Below, piece after piece: positions 11,116 through 23,962 of a DNA stretch of 64,000 nucleotides. Location: positions 14,889,639 through 14,953,638 of the forward strand of contig NC_058141.1 of assembly GCF_011075055.1 (NCBI RefSeq), in the 5' to 3' direction. Origin of the DNA: Mangifera indica (lineage: Eukaryota; Streptophyta; Magnoliopsida; Sapindales; Anacardiaceae). A model generated the notes under the pieces. That model was not told where the DNA came from, searched no databases, and saw nothing but the letters and a program-made list of their open reading frames with translations. Every line of letters begins with the position of its first letter. The first letter of the stretch is position 1. The position numbers were made by a program, and so were the translations under genes.

Positions 11116-12314
11116 GCCTATACCTCGGTTGTCTTCAGAGATAAGCAAAGTGCCTTTGGAGAAGATTGACCACAACTTCGCCACAAATGGCCTTTCATTA
11201 TTTCATCACCCTTTAATTTGATTCCGTTGACCGATGATAAGAAGTCTAGATAATTTCTGCAGCTCTTACACTAGGGATTTCATTTTGTAATATTATAATG
11301 TTAAATTTAACAATAAACCCTATTTTTCTCATTTCGAAAATATAAATAAATACATATTTATATAATTAAATAATTTTAAATTAAAAATAAAATAATATTT
11401 AATCACATAATAATATAAATATATACCTATTTACAAAATTAAAATAAATCCATATAGAATTGCTCTAAATTGAAAGCCATATCAGGGAGAGACCAGTGAT
11501 AGTAATTGTATATTACTGTATAATCAATTACTTAAGCAGCGAAGAAAAGTTTCAATGGTTTGTCACGTTGGGAAACCGGCCCATGCGCGACAAATAAATA
11601 ATTATCAGTGCACCGTCCAAATTACAGATCATCATCGTTCTGGAAATTATATTCTGTCATAGAATGACAAAAAGTCCAATCAGTCTAACCAATCAAATGG
11701 GGCTGAAAAATGTGTTCTGAAAGTACGAACGCAACCCTTCCCAGCTTGTGCTTCAAAGGCAAGGATTACCAGAATGTCTACAGAAGTCAAGGATCGAATG
11801 AATAATAATGCCTCTTTCCTTTCTCCCACTCTAATGTAAATTTTAAGATTTATCATCTTTACAAAACTGTGTGCGCAACAAGGACCACAAAATCCTACTC
11901 ACTTTGTACGATATTTCTAACTTTAAACTCTAAGCTAACAAAAAATGACCCCTAACCATCTCAGAATCCTCAATTAACACATCCCCTTCTCCAAATTCAT
12001 TTAGGGATATTCTTCCAATAACACCTAAACAGCGTTCTCACATGTACAATCAACTTCAAAACCTCTTTAACAGTCCTGAAAAGAAGAAAATTCCTCTTAC
12101 ACAATCCTGAAAGACGCACCACATCACTTCCAAGACAAGCATTTTGGACACCAATAGCATGACTGCAACAGAAATTAAAGTACTGCAATCAAAAGTAAAT
12201 GCAGTAATAAACCGATAACCGCAGGAGCCTGGGATATACCTTCAAAACAGGTCTGTTTAGACTTCCGGGTAACAGCCAAATCGGCAATGATGGAAGTGGA
12301 AGAGAAGTTATCTA
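11116..12314. other. Intergenic: promoter of P-loop gene and 3' UTR of Lys-rich gene
   Basis: Between two genes on the minus strand. The part near 11116-11280 is the upstream region of the P-loop gene. An AT-rich block at 11340-11450 is listed separately. From about 11790 to 12314 lies the probable 3' UTR of the Lys-rich gene, with a possible 3' UTR intron (donor at 12239, acceptor near 12163). Confidence 0.4.
11341..11450. repeat. MITE-like AT-rich repeat, copy 1
   Basis: Carries the core taattttaaattaaaaat then aaaataatatttaat that recurs in other intergenic gaps (about 21134, 35738, more loosely 52754). Ends are too decayed to define. Confidence 0.45.
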
Positions 12315-15300
12315 TTAGAATGGGATGACATATGGCAGACCTGTTACACCAGCAGACTCTATGGGCAGAGCTTCTGCCCACACTTGCAATGTCACATCAC
12401 CCCCAGGAGAACCCACTTTAGCCTTCTTTGACTGCAAACTATTGCTGCGAAACAGCCATTCATCGTCATCAAAATCAGACCAATTCTCCACTTTGGGCAC
12501 AGTAGAAAGGATCTGATTCAGATACTTGGAATCAGGGTGTGGTGGTTTGGCAGATGCTTTGCAATTCTCACTACCTTGATCAATAGTTGGCGAAGGCTTA
12601 GTTGAGCATAAAATTTGTTGTGGAACTTTACTTAAACCATTAATCGTGTGTTCCTTGGAATGCACTTTATGATTACAATCTGCCCCTTGAAACTCAGTCA
12701 CAAAGTGGATCAAAGTTTGGCATGGTTCCATTTTTCTTCCATTTTTGGTGACCAGGTGAGAGGATGAGACAGGTATCGGCAATTTATTAGGCCAAATTCC
12801 GTAGTCTGTCACAAAGTGAAAAGAATAAGGTACAAAATAAAAAAGAAATGATACAAAACTAGACACCTACAACCAAAGGTTTCATCCCAAAGTTTTGCTA
12901 CAAGGTTCTTAAGTAAATAGGCCAAAGCAATGAAAATAAAGTACTGCACCTTAACAAGTTTTTCAATATTAAATTACCACTGATATTCCCATGGCATAGG
13001 AGGTTTAAGCACTAGACCATCCAAGAACTAAAATGCAACAGAAAGGACTCACCATGTGAAATTCCATTTATCTCAAGCTCCTTACGTTTACCAAGACTTC
13101 CCTGACCAGGAGGTTTGTTGTTGCCAGTCTTTGAAACATCTGTTGGTCTAATATTGGAAGAATTCAGGAGGCCCTTGCCTTTTGGGCTGTCTTTTAATTT
13201 AAGCTGGTCTTTACTTGGTTGAACTATCTCCCTCGCTCTCTCCTCCCATATCTTTTCTTTATCCCTGCTTTTGTCTTTTGATCTGCTTTTCTTCTCTCGA
13301 TCCCTATCCCTCTGTTTATCACCCTTCTTATCAGTTTCTTTGCACTTATCCTTTTCTATCTCCTCCAACTGCTTCTCAACATCATATTTCTCCACGGGTT
13401 TAGTGATTCCTTGAAATCTCTTTTGATCAGTACCAGAGAATCCTGAAACGATTGAATTTCCGAAACCTCTAGCCTCAACATGGTTCCTTTGCCCATTGAT
13501 TTTCTTATCAACTTCTTTCTTATTCTTTCCTTTCTCTTTCTCTTTCTCTTCCAATTTGGCAGTACTGCACTCCAAAATCCTTCCTGGAAGTTCTGCTCTT
13601 CTTCGATCTGTAACAGTAATATTCTGAACAATTTGGCTTCCTGCTGCTTTATCTTCATCCCTAATTCTCTCTGCCAAATCTTGCACATATTTAGAATCAT
13701 TGATCCCTTTATTCTGCAGGCGGTTCGGACTAATCTTCCCTCCATTGCAGCACTCTTGCGGCCCTTCAACTCTCTCTGCATCTGAGATCCGGTTCTTGTC
13801 TTTATCCTTATCCCTGTCCTTCTTGTATTTGTGCTTCTCCTTCCGATCTTTCTTATCACTGTGTTTTTCTTTACTAATCTCTTTCTCTTTGTTCCTTTTT
13901 ACTTTACCTTCCCGCTTTTCCTTGTCCTTATCCTTTTTACATTTTTTCTCCTTGTAAGAGAAAATAATATTTTTTTACTAGAAGTAGATGGGGAAATAAT
14001 GAACGGCTAAGCATGGTAAGGTAAAGAGCTATCTAAACAACAAAGGGCAAGTTTCCAGATTGGGTGCAAAAATGATAAGCAAATGGAATTCAAAACTGTT
14101 ACCAAGCTGATGAATTGTCACCATTAAATCTTTAATTCATATGTTTTTTGTCATATACTATGCCAAATATAAAATCATTTCTCCTTTTTAACAAGGAGAC
14201 AAATACTTCAAATAAAAGAACATAATCATCAAACAAACACTTTTGATTCATTCCACATGAAAAGGATTCTTAACGGCAAGGACAAAGGAGATTATTAATC
14301 AGCATCAAGAAAAGTCATGTCAGTTAGTACCAAAAGTACATTTTCCTAATTCGATCTTCCAGAAGGAACTATAAATATAAATATATAACAATTCCATATA
14401 AAGAAGGCACCAGCCTAAATTATCAGTAAATCTCAAAAAACAAAAAGTGCTATCTCATAACATTTCATGTAGAAACAGGGAAAAAAAAAAAAAAAAGATA
14501 AGGATGCTACCACATGCATAGATACATATGCAGATCCTTACATGTGATAGATTATAACAGAAGATCTCTTCTTTATTTTAAATGACCACTACGTCAGGAG
14601 TTTAAGCTTATAGATAAGGAATAATTTAAAGCATTTTGTTAAGAAGAATATAGGTTGCATGGAAAACTACAACCTTAGGGAATTTCCTTCCAGTATATAA
14701 ATCTATATGACCCGTCAGTGCTAATGTCTGATATATTAACATTGTGAAGAAGGATAAGTCAAATAAGACACCAAGAAAATTATGGACGGAGACAAAAATG
14801 CATTCATATAAATCATGCAAGAAAAACACCATTTTTGTGATACAAGATGCAAACGCATGAAGCAATCCGATCAAAGCGACAAGAGAAGAAATAGGGCATA
14901 CTCCTGAAATAAACAAACGAAGAAAAAATCTCATGTGTTCGCATATTTCAAAAGCAGGTAATGTGGCTCATGTATCACAATTACTTAACATCATAATTCT
15001 CAGTATTCAAATTAACATACAGAAACATTAATGGTGATACACGAAACATATCAGTCAAAACAACCATCCCTTACATCTTTTTGCAGATTGAGATCACTTG
15101 AATTTTGGCATTTGGATAACATTTGCATTAGAATCCATGAATTTACTGATGCAATATTTATTCCTATCCAGTGGAACTAAACAAGGCCCTATGATGCAAC
15201 CAAGGCATACCAGGAAACACCTATCATCTCTTCAAATCTCTTAAGGTACTATACCACAATTATTCTTAAGTCATAAATTAGAAAAACATGGAAATGTGAT

Positions 15301-17977
15301 TACTCTGCAAAGGTGTTTCAGTTCCCTCAAGATGTAATTATGAAAGCATGCTCACAACATAAAATCAGCAGAAAGCATATATAACTACTACAGAACCAAA
15401 GCAAGAGTAGCATTTGCATTTCCACAGTAGATAACAGTTCAATATAGAAATGATTGCTCAACTGCTGCAGGTCAACAATGAACAAGAGTGGCAACACCAT
15501 GGTAGATATCAATAGTTTGTTTTGCTTCAACTGATAGTAAGCCACATTTTGCTAGATTTTGGAATAACTTTCTTTAATATAAAGATTTAGATTGCCAAAA
15601 CGAGAAAGAGATTTCAGAACACAGTAAAATATGCACCCAACTGAGTATTCAAAATTAACTAGAATGAGGCATATGACAGAGCATTTGAACTGTTCAATAT
15701 AAAGTTTTCAATTTCTGCTAATAACCTAGTTCTTCCTTTACAAATTGAATATCTTAAATATACTTTATTCAAAATTAAAAACTAGAGCTAAAGGAACCAA
15801 AATGCCACTAATGTGCAAATATTAAAATCGTAAGATAAGAAGTCTCTGCAGATAAGAAAGATCAAATATTCCTGATCCAATTCCATTGTAACTGAGTTCT
15901 ATGCTAGTACACTATACAGACTACCATGAAAAGTGAAAAGTTCAAGTAGTGACAATTAGAGGATGATGAAAAATTATTTGTGCTAAACTCAACAATGCTT
16001 ACCAGAATGTTATATTAGTTCATAATAAAGATGGGGATGCTCAATTAGAAATAATACTTCTGAATCCAGTTGCATTACCTTAATAATTATTGTATCCTCA
16101 ATTTCCTAAAACTCCCTTTTCATCTAACACTATACCATAGATAGTAAAAGATAATATTAATATTATCCAGTTTTGGCAATTTTTCACCAACCAAACGGAG
16201 TTTACCCAAAGAACAAGATGTGAACCACTTCTAATCTAAAATACTAGAACAAGTAAACAACTCCAACACATCATATCCTACATTTTCAGCACATTCAATA
16301 CCATAAATATCAGATTATACCTTTTAAGAAAACCTTGTCAATCTTATGCCTAAGAGGATACATTACTTATATAACCAAACTTCACACATATTTAATATGG
16401 TCACATTTAAATCCCCTAGTAGAAATCATGCATTTACCTTATCCCTATTCAAAAAACACATCAAGCAAAACAATGTCCCAGTAATTAAAGGAGCCTTTTG
16501 CCTTTAAGTCGTCACATATTAATCCAAACTGCAGCTTCAGTAAAAGGAATAAGTGTTAAAACAAAGTTACTACCAGTTCGAGACCAAACAAGCATTTTAA
16601 TTTTCAGCGCTAAAAACATATGAACATATATGGAAAGAAAACTATATCTTGACAACTGTATCATTATCAAAGTGTATCCTTGGAACAAAGTTTATAAGGT
16701 AGATACATAAATGGGCTATATAATCATTATCAAGTGTAGCCTTGTAAGTTGTATCAATTATTTATAAGAAAAATATGTAAATGGGAAATTTCAAGATCTA
16801 GCTAATATTAATTGTTACAACATTAAAAAACTGTAAGTGATTGAGCTGTGCACATTATTTATGAGTAGACGAAAAAAAGCATGCCACTGAGCATAGGTTA
16901 AAAAATTAAACAAAAATGTTATCTGATTCAAATCAGAGTGCATATTTTTTAGTGCGTGTGTTTGTGTTAAAATGTCCACTCTATAATAGGGCTACTGTGC
17001 CACATTGCAGTAAACATTCCACTTTGTTCTCTAAAAATTTCCTAAGCTAAAACGACAACCTGTATGAACAGTTGCACTGGTTTACAATCTTACACAGATA
17101 CAATTTTTCATTTGGCTGCAATTTTGTTCAGATAACAAATTTATCAGATGGCAACTCCTTCAAACTCCTAAAGGTCTATGCAAGGGTACTTCTTGTATGA
17201 TGCAGCCAACCGAAAGTAAAACATATTGAGAGTTGACAAAGTTCTCAATCTTCCTTCAATAGGCATGCCAACACAGTGTGTCTACAAGACAAATATCCCA
17301 GATATAAAATAAAAATTCAGCACCCTGTAATCTCAATGACTGTCAGATGGTTAAATTGTAAGCAACTTCTTCCTACTTCTAACAGCATCCAATCATATTA
17401 CCAAAATTTTATTACAGTCATCTATAATTTACTGCTAAAAATGTATTGTAAGAGTGTGTGCCTTTGAACTTAACATAGCCTTACAATTTGGTCCATGTTC
17501 AAGCTTCGAAGGGCAATCTTTCCCCCTATATTATTTTCCAAACAATTGTCCCCTATACAATATTTTCAGTATTTTTATGCCTTGTTATGACCATCCCTTC
17601 TGAGTGGCCCAAATAAACAATCTTCTAGCTTGCAAAAATTTTGCTCATGGTTTCCAAAAACTATATCTAAACTTACTTATCTACACATATTTTCTTTTCC
17701 TTTTTTATCTGGAGCCAAATGTACCTTGATAGTTAACTCTACATCCAGGACCAACTTCCGGAAGTTAAAAGATACAAAATTAATATGATCTAATATAAAC
17801 AAAAAAGGTAGATATAACAGAAATCAAAAGCAATATCCAAATAAAATGTGCAGGACTCATGCTAATAATGGCAGGTAAATAAAGCTACGGCATATAAACC
17901 TTTGCTAGCAAGTCTGTATCTTCAACTCTGGCACACTTTTCATATCCAGGAGGCGGGAATGGAAAGCAGCGAGACAT
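12315..17977 (-). CDS. Lysine-rich conserved plant protein (DNA ligase-like / myb-like protein X family)
   Basis: Three coding exons on the minus strand: 17977-17900 (26 codons), 13950-13053 and 12805-12315, phases 0 and 1, giving 488 residues. The N terminus MSRCFPFPPPGYEKCARVED is highly characteristic of a plant family annotated as DNA ligase-like or myb-like protein X; no catalytic domain of either is present. Residues ~27-85 and ~195-260 are dense Lys/Glu/Arg/Asp repeats (EKxKxKDKDK, RDREKKSRSKDKSRDKEK), probably disordered and nuclear. A conserved C-terminal block follows: WSDFDDDEWLF, then VWAEALPIESAGVTGLPYVIPF at the stop. Function is unknown; a nuclear role is inferred from charge composition. 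Intron 1 is 3.95 kb, very long for this window, and contains no gene I could support. Confidence 0.85.
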
Positions 17978-20289
17978 TGCACGTGATCCTTAAAAACAGC
18001 AAAGCAGAATCCTTCTACCAACTGAAAAGTTTTTCCTAGTTTTTATACCTTTGTTCCAACACAGGAATAGACCAGAAACTATGCCCCTGTCCATGCACCA
18101 TGCCCTCGCAATCATTTCCAGCTTTAATATCACAAAATGATCATTCAAATTCACCTCCCAGACAAAAGATACCTGATACCCAGTAAATAAAATATCTTTT
18201 TCTTTACACTCAAATCCTAAGAATTGCAAAATTATGTCAAAAAATTCGCATGGAACTAAGTGAACCCACAAGGCTTGAATGCTCAACTCTACTTAAACAC
18301 TGATCTAACTTCAATGCCGCCAAATAATCAAAGTTTCAACCATAATGATTTGTCGACAAATGCAGAAGTTCCAATAAAATTCAATTCTTCTCGTGATTAC
18401 TACAGGCCAACAGGGATAACATCACCTGCTCATCAGCAAAAACCAACCAATGTAAGGAAAAATTCCCAGACTGTGAAGATCAAATAATTAGAGGAAGTAA
18501 AAATACACCACAATCTTAACCTTTTGATGAAAAAATCTTCACTTCCTTATCACCATCTATTATCTATGTCAAGCTTCCAGCCACTGGGTGTTCAAAAGCA
18601 ATTCTCAAAATCCCTTTTTGCAGATTAAAGTTCAGCCTCTAGACCGCCCTTTGCAGATTCAATGAGAAGATTTTAATCCCAATAACTTAAACTATTCTAA
18701 ATACAAGCTATACAACCCAAAGTCCTCGGTTTCTATATGCAGCGTGTATTCTTCTTATGACCTAATAGTTTAAAAACCACAATCCACAATCAACAATTAA
18801 TTCTAGTACGACCCCACCAAACCCTAGATAAATGAAGCAACACAAAATATGTCAACAGATTCCTCTAGTCATTAAAAACCGTAATTTCAATTGTTCAAAC
18901 CCAAAAAAATGCTAATAAAACTAGATAATTGTTTGACGAAAAACTAATAATTAAACACAAGTAAGAAAGAGAAAACATTAATAGAAAATCATAATAAAAG
19001 TTGTTATCGAATTAAATTGAATAATGAAAGATAAATTATGGATTTTAAAAAATTTTGTTAAGTATGACAGAAAGTAGACAGTTTTGGTAAAAAAGATAGA
19101 AAACAAAACTCTTCATTAAAAGATTGGGAGAAAATTATAGTATAAATGGAAGTGTGTTTATGTGGGCGTGTCAATAAAGGAAAACAAGGAGTTGTCCGAG
19201 TAGGTGAGTGAGTGGTATCATTAGAGATCTCTTGCTCAAAGAATCGAAGTTAGCAAGGGTTTTGTTTGATGTTGTTGGGAAAGGCTTAAAAACCCCTTAT
19301 CAAAGGGAAGAGAAACCACAATGGAGTTTGGGAAAGAGTATTTATAAGAGGGTGAGAGGTGAGAGAAACCTCCAAAAAGAAGGATCCGGACACGAGAGAA
19401 TGCGAACATTAACGTCAACGAAACATTATATTACATTTAAATGAACTTTTATACGGTAAAGAAATACAATAATTATTTTTATTTAATATAATTATTTTTT
19501 ATTTTTATTATATTTAATTAAATATAATAATTATTTATAATTATCAAAATTTATATTTATAATCTTATAAATAATTTTTTATTTTTAATAAAATATTATT
19601 TAAATAAAATATATCCTAAAATTATGATAGGAAACTTTTGTCTTATCAAATAAAACGGTTGTGAGATGTTCATAAGTTTATAATTTTATTTGTTTAATAT
19701 AGTTAAGTTAGTCATTTAAAACTATCTAAATATTTATTTGTTTAATTATCAATTTTTTGTTTTAGATAAATTTTGCAAATATAATATAATTTTAAATTTA
19801 AATATTTATTTTAAAAATTATAATATTTTACTAATTTTATTATTTTTAATAATCATTTATAGATCTATTTTGTTAATTCTTCCATAACACCACTTAATTT
19901 ATGGTTATCACATACATGCGCTTAAAATGAAGTAATTATTATACGGTCAAGACAATTATTGATTTATCCTTACTTTTTGCCTTTTTCTTTATATTATAAT
20001 AATAATAATAATATGGTTAATTTAATTCACTAGATGTGTAGAATAAATTATCGGAAGGCTCCACTGTAAAATTATACCTAATGTTTTATAAAGAAATTGG
20101 TATTTACCTTATTTTATTTGAAAGTTTTAATTTTTTAATAAAATTGATAATTCATTACACTTATATGTATTATCAAATCGGTAATATATGTCATATATTT
20201 ATCTAACTAAGATTGTTGCCTATCATATCACATATTCACATATATAAAGGAGAAGTTGGTTGATTTGGAGCAGAGTCACAAGGCTAAGT

Positions 20290-20540
20290 AAGATTCGAGT
20301 TTCTACGGCTTGAACTTGTAGCCAAAGAAAAGAGCGTGCTGAAAAGGAACTTCGATTGTTGCAAGTTGCAATCCAGGCTGATTAGGTAGAGCAAGCTCAT
20401 CCATTTTCAGAAGAAGTGTTGCAATGAACAAACAGACTGCAAATTGACTAGAGGCGACACTCATAGAAGGTCTTGAGGAGAATAACAAGCTTAAAAATAA
20501 ATTGGCCACGGTTGACGTGGGATCGACAATAAAGTCAAGA
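20290..20540 (+). pseudogene. Decayed coiled-coil coding fragment
   Basis: Read in the best frame, 20322-20385 encodes a heptad-like stretch (QRKERAEKELRLLQVAIQAD) and then meets a stop. A shifted frame downstream encodes EATLIEGLEENNKLKNKLAT. Several stops and at least one frameshift separate the pieces. The heptad pattern resembles the coiled-coil gag or transposon-associated proteins common in plant genomes, but the parent is not identified. Confidence 0.35.
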
Positions 20541-20989
20541 GTAATTCATTCATCCGGAAGAGGCATTCAATCCAGAAGGAAATTGGGCGATCAATGTTGG
20601 TCCATTAGATTTGATTGGGCTTTCAATTTAATTTGTCTTCAGTCCTTTTTTTATGGCCTTATTCTATCTATGTTAACTTAAAAAAGTAGAATTTGAATGG
20701 GCTTGATATCTTGGTTGGGCCGAAACTACAATCTGGTTTGAGTTGGTCAGGCTTTAGCATGGCAGAAACAATTGGACCAATTGCGATAAACAGCCCACTC
20801 CATGAAACTTTGTTGCATTTCAAGGATTTTTTATGTCATATGAAACCTGCCCGTAAAGTTACGTTGGAGCTCTAAGATTTATGCCAATCAATGTGGTTGC
20901 CAGGGTCCAGATTTGCCTTTCAGGGCGTCTAGCCCAATAGTGGCACTCTGACGTAATCATGGCCTATGGTTATGATTTTATTTATTTTT

Positions 20990-21240
20990 AATAAAATATT
21001 ATTTAGATAAATTATTTTGATGAAATCATTTATACAATATATATATTTTTTATATATAAGTAATATTATGTATATATATTTATTTTAAATATATAAATCA
21101 ATACATATTTAATATATATATAATCATATAATTAAATAATTTTAAATTAAAGATAAAATAATATTTAATAATATAATAATATATATAAATATGTAACTAT
21201 TTATATATTAAAAATAAATAAATTAAAATAATTAAACTTG
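20990..21240. repeat. MITE-like AT-rich repeat, copy 2
   Basis: Contains agtaatattatgtatatata near 21058 (the terminal motif of the family) and the internal core taattttaaattaaagat near 21138. Nearly all A/T with internal inverted complementarity. Confidence 0.45.
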
Positions 21241-23339
21241 AAGGACTGAAATATTGATAACTCTAATCTTATAGCAATGTAGTCAATTTCACTCAGTTAA
21301 GTACAATTTCTTTCTCACCCTCAACCTTTCAACAAAAAACAAGTTAACCACAATCCTATCAATCTCTTAACTCTTAAAACATGAATTTAAGCAATAAAGA
21401 TAATTACATCTTATTATTAGGATTAATTTTAACACAAAATCGTGATACATAATTTGTGCAATTATTTGAGGTTCAAATTTTTTTAGAAGAAGTTATTTTT
21501 TAAAATTTATAGGCTGAATTTTGTGAATATGATTATTGTTTGTTTTGGTAATTTCGTTGTAAATATGGTTAATATTGAAGTGCGTATGAAAGTATTTGCA
21601 GGAGATTAAATTGATTTTTGGGTAAGTTAAGCATTTTGATAATATATAGCTTATTGAAAAAATTATTAAACCCCCTAAATTATGTAAAATTACAATAACC
21701 ATCAAAAATTTTGGAGCTTATTAGAAATCAACAATGCGTAATATGCTATGGAGATAATTAAAATTTTACTTAGCATAGCGGGGGTGAAGGTAATTTTACC
21801 ATGCATGATATAGAGCAAATGTAAAAATACCATGCATAATGGGATGTAAGAGTAAGAATTTTAAATTAAAGGGGGTCATGTACTTTTCTAATACACACAA
21901 TCTAAACATAGAAATATAAGATTTCGAATATACACATTTTTCAATGTTCATTCAATAATTTTATAATCATTTTTGGAATTCATAATTGAATTTATTCAAA
22001 TTTTATGAATGTAAATCAAAATTTTTCATCTTTTATTTTCATATATAGTTAAAAAACCCTAAATCAAGACATGCTAATGCAATTTAGGGTCTAGGGGTAT
22101 CATTTTTATTTACTTATTTACGATACATTGGTTGAACTAATGCAAAATCTAAGGGTCATATTATCGACTATGTTAATTTGCCGAACTATATATATACTAC
22201 TTTCAATTTATCATACACATTTTTTAAACTTTTATTAAGTAAATATAAGAAAATTAAATATTGCACTAGTATTTATAATATATTAGGCACATTTATGCTG
22301 TATATTATTTCCTCTTATTTGAATTAAGCACTACACTAGGTTTTCTAAAGTAGGGTTTAAGTTTTAGTTTAGATTTTGGGTTTATAAAACCCTAAATTAA
22401 AACACTATATATGTTAAAAAAATTTAATTTTTTTACTTAATGAAATTTACTAATGAAAATAGATGACAAATGAAATTTTAATTTTTTAAAATTTAAATGG
22501 TAAGAATTTGTAATTTCAGAAAACCTTTGATGGGAAATAGAGTTTTGGTCTTATTTCATTTGAAAAGATGATTCATATGGAATATTAAATAGGGGAGTAC
22601 AGAGGTAGACCTACAAAAGGTGAAGAGAAGTCAATTGATTCCCATAACTTTGAAAAATATTCAAATAGGTCACTTAAATTTTTATTTAACCTTCTCTAAT
22701 TTTAAAAAAAATTTAAATATAACTTTTAAATTTTGTTTGACCCATTTTAAGATTTATTATCTCTTCATTTATTCTTCTATATTTTAACCTTCTCAATTTT
22801 ATTTGACCGATAAAATATCGGAAAATGACAATTTCATCCTCAATTTTTGGTTTAAGTCATAGTAATCTTGGAGAGTACTAGAATCTTGAAGAATATTCAA
22901 ATACTAAGATGAAATAGGGAGTAGAACTATTCAAATACCGGGAAATGAACAATTTCTTCCTTAACTTTTGCCTTAAATAAACTATAATATTTATTTATAT
23001 CTGGTTTTATCATGGCATTTGCAAACCTTAGGGACCAATGGTTATTAAAAGAATTTACAAGGACGACATTGCCATAATTGATCCCTCAATTATCCAACAA
23101 GGAATTGGGCCTCGAGCGACTCAATGCTGAAAATGAAGGACTTGTCCTCTTATTGCACAAAATTTAATGATGTTACGCTTGGTTATTGTTACTTCGCAAT
23201 GATTGGGAGTTTGGGGGACTTTTTGTTAAATTTCAATGTTCCCATTCTCATCAAAAGAGACACTTTTCAACCACCCAAAAAGTTAAAGATCAAATGTAAG
23301 GTCTATATTTTTGGGTAAGTCATCTCAAACAATATTTAA

Positions 23340-23900
23340 AGATCAAAGTTTTTATTTACTTATTCAATAGTTATGAGTTTAATCATTTAATTTAGAGTTT
23401 GATTTATTTGATATGATTAATTCTATTTCTTTACTCTAGTTAATACTAGACTCAAATTGAACTGACTCAACCTCAAAATCTAATTCAATTCAGATTAAAT
23501 TTGTTTAGTCTAAATTTAAATAAAGTTCGAGTTAGGAGGTTTAACTTCTTTTGAAACTAAACAAAATTCAAGTTAAAAAGAGTTCGGTTTGGTTTGACTC
23601 ATAGTGAGGTAGATGGTTCAATTTAATTTGAACTTGATTTGTGGTTCAATTTAAATTATGTTAAGTAACTAATAAATCATGTCGTTTTGTCAAAGATTTA
23701 CAAATTCAAACCATTAATTTGAATCATATATTTGAACTATAAATTTAAATTATAAATTTGAATATAATCATTTTCATTTGAACTGAACTAAAATCACTTT
23801 TTATGTTGGCTTGAAGAATTCGAGTCAAACTCAAATTGAACTATTTTTTATTCGAATCAAAGAGATTTCAGACTCAATTCGGTTCGTATCCAATCCGTAT
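23340..23900. repeat. Degenerate AAATTGAACT-type low-complexity repeat
   Basis: Dense, diverged repetitions of aaattgaact, ttcgagtt and gttcaattt words in both orientations, just upstream of the glycosyltransferase gene. Similar words recur at about 50570-50840 and 59250-59350. This word pattern is common in eudicot intergenic DNA. No ends can be defined. Confidence 0.4.
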
Positions 23901-23962
23901 AGTAAAAAAATAAATTTATTTGAGAACAAGAAGAAGATTAAATTGCAGCTCAAAGATCAACC

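Larger units (their letters stand above)
17978..23962. other. Gene-poor AT-rich intergenic region
   Basis: About 6 kb without a gene I can support. The first 1.3 kb is upstream sequence of the Lys-rich gene. From 19440 the base composition becomes strongly AT. Short fragments of decayed coding-like sequence (20290-20540) and AT-rich repeats are listed separately. TTTAGGG/CCCTAAA-like heptamers occur at about 22050-22095 and 22330-22390 but do not form an array. Confidence 0.5.

Noticed and set aside
13356..13859. 167-residue second minus-strand frame over the Lys-rich exon
   Set aside because: Overlaps the supported frame, which has the conserved N- and C-terminal blocks. The second frame has no conserved motif.
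13215..13957. Ser/Leu/Phe-rich plus-strand open frames
   Set aside because: Antisense of the Lys/Glu-rich exon of the minus-strand gene; composition is explained by AAG/GAG codons on the other strand.
22050..22395. Scattered CCCTAAA/TTTAGGG heptamers, considered as interstitial telomere repeat
   Set aside because: Only isolated single units, no tandem array.
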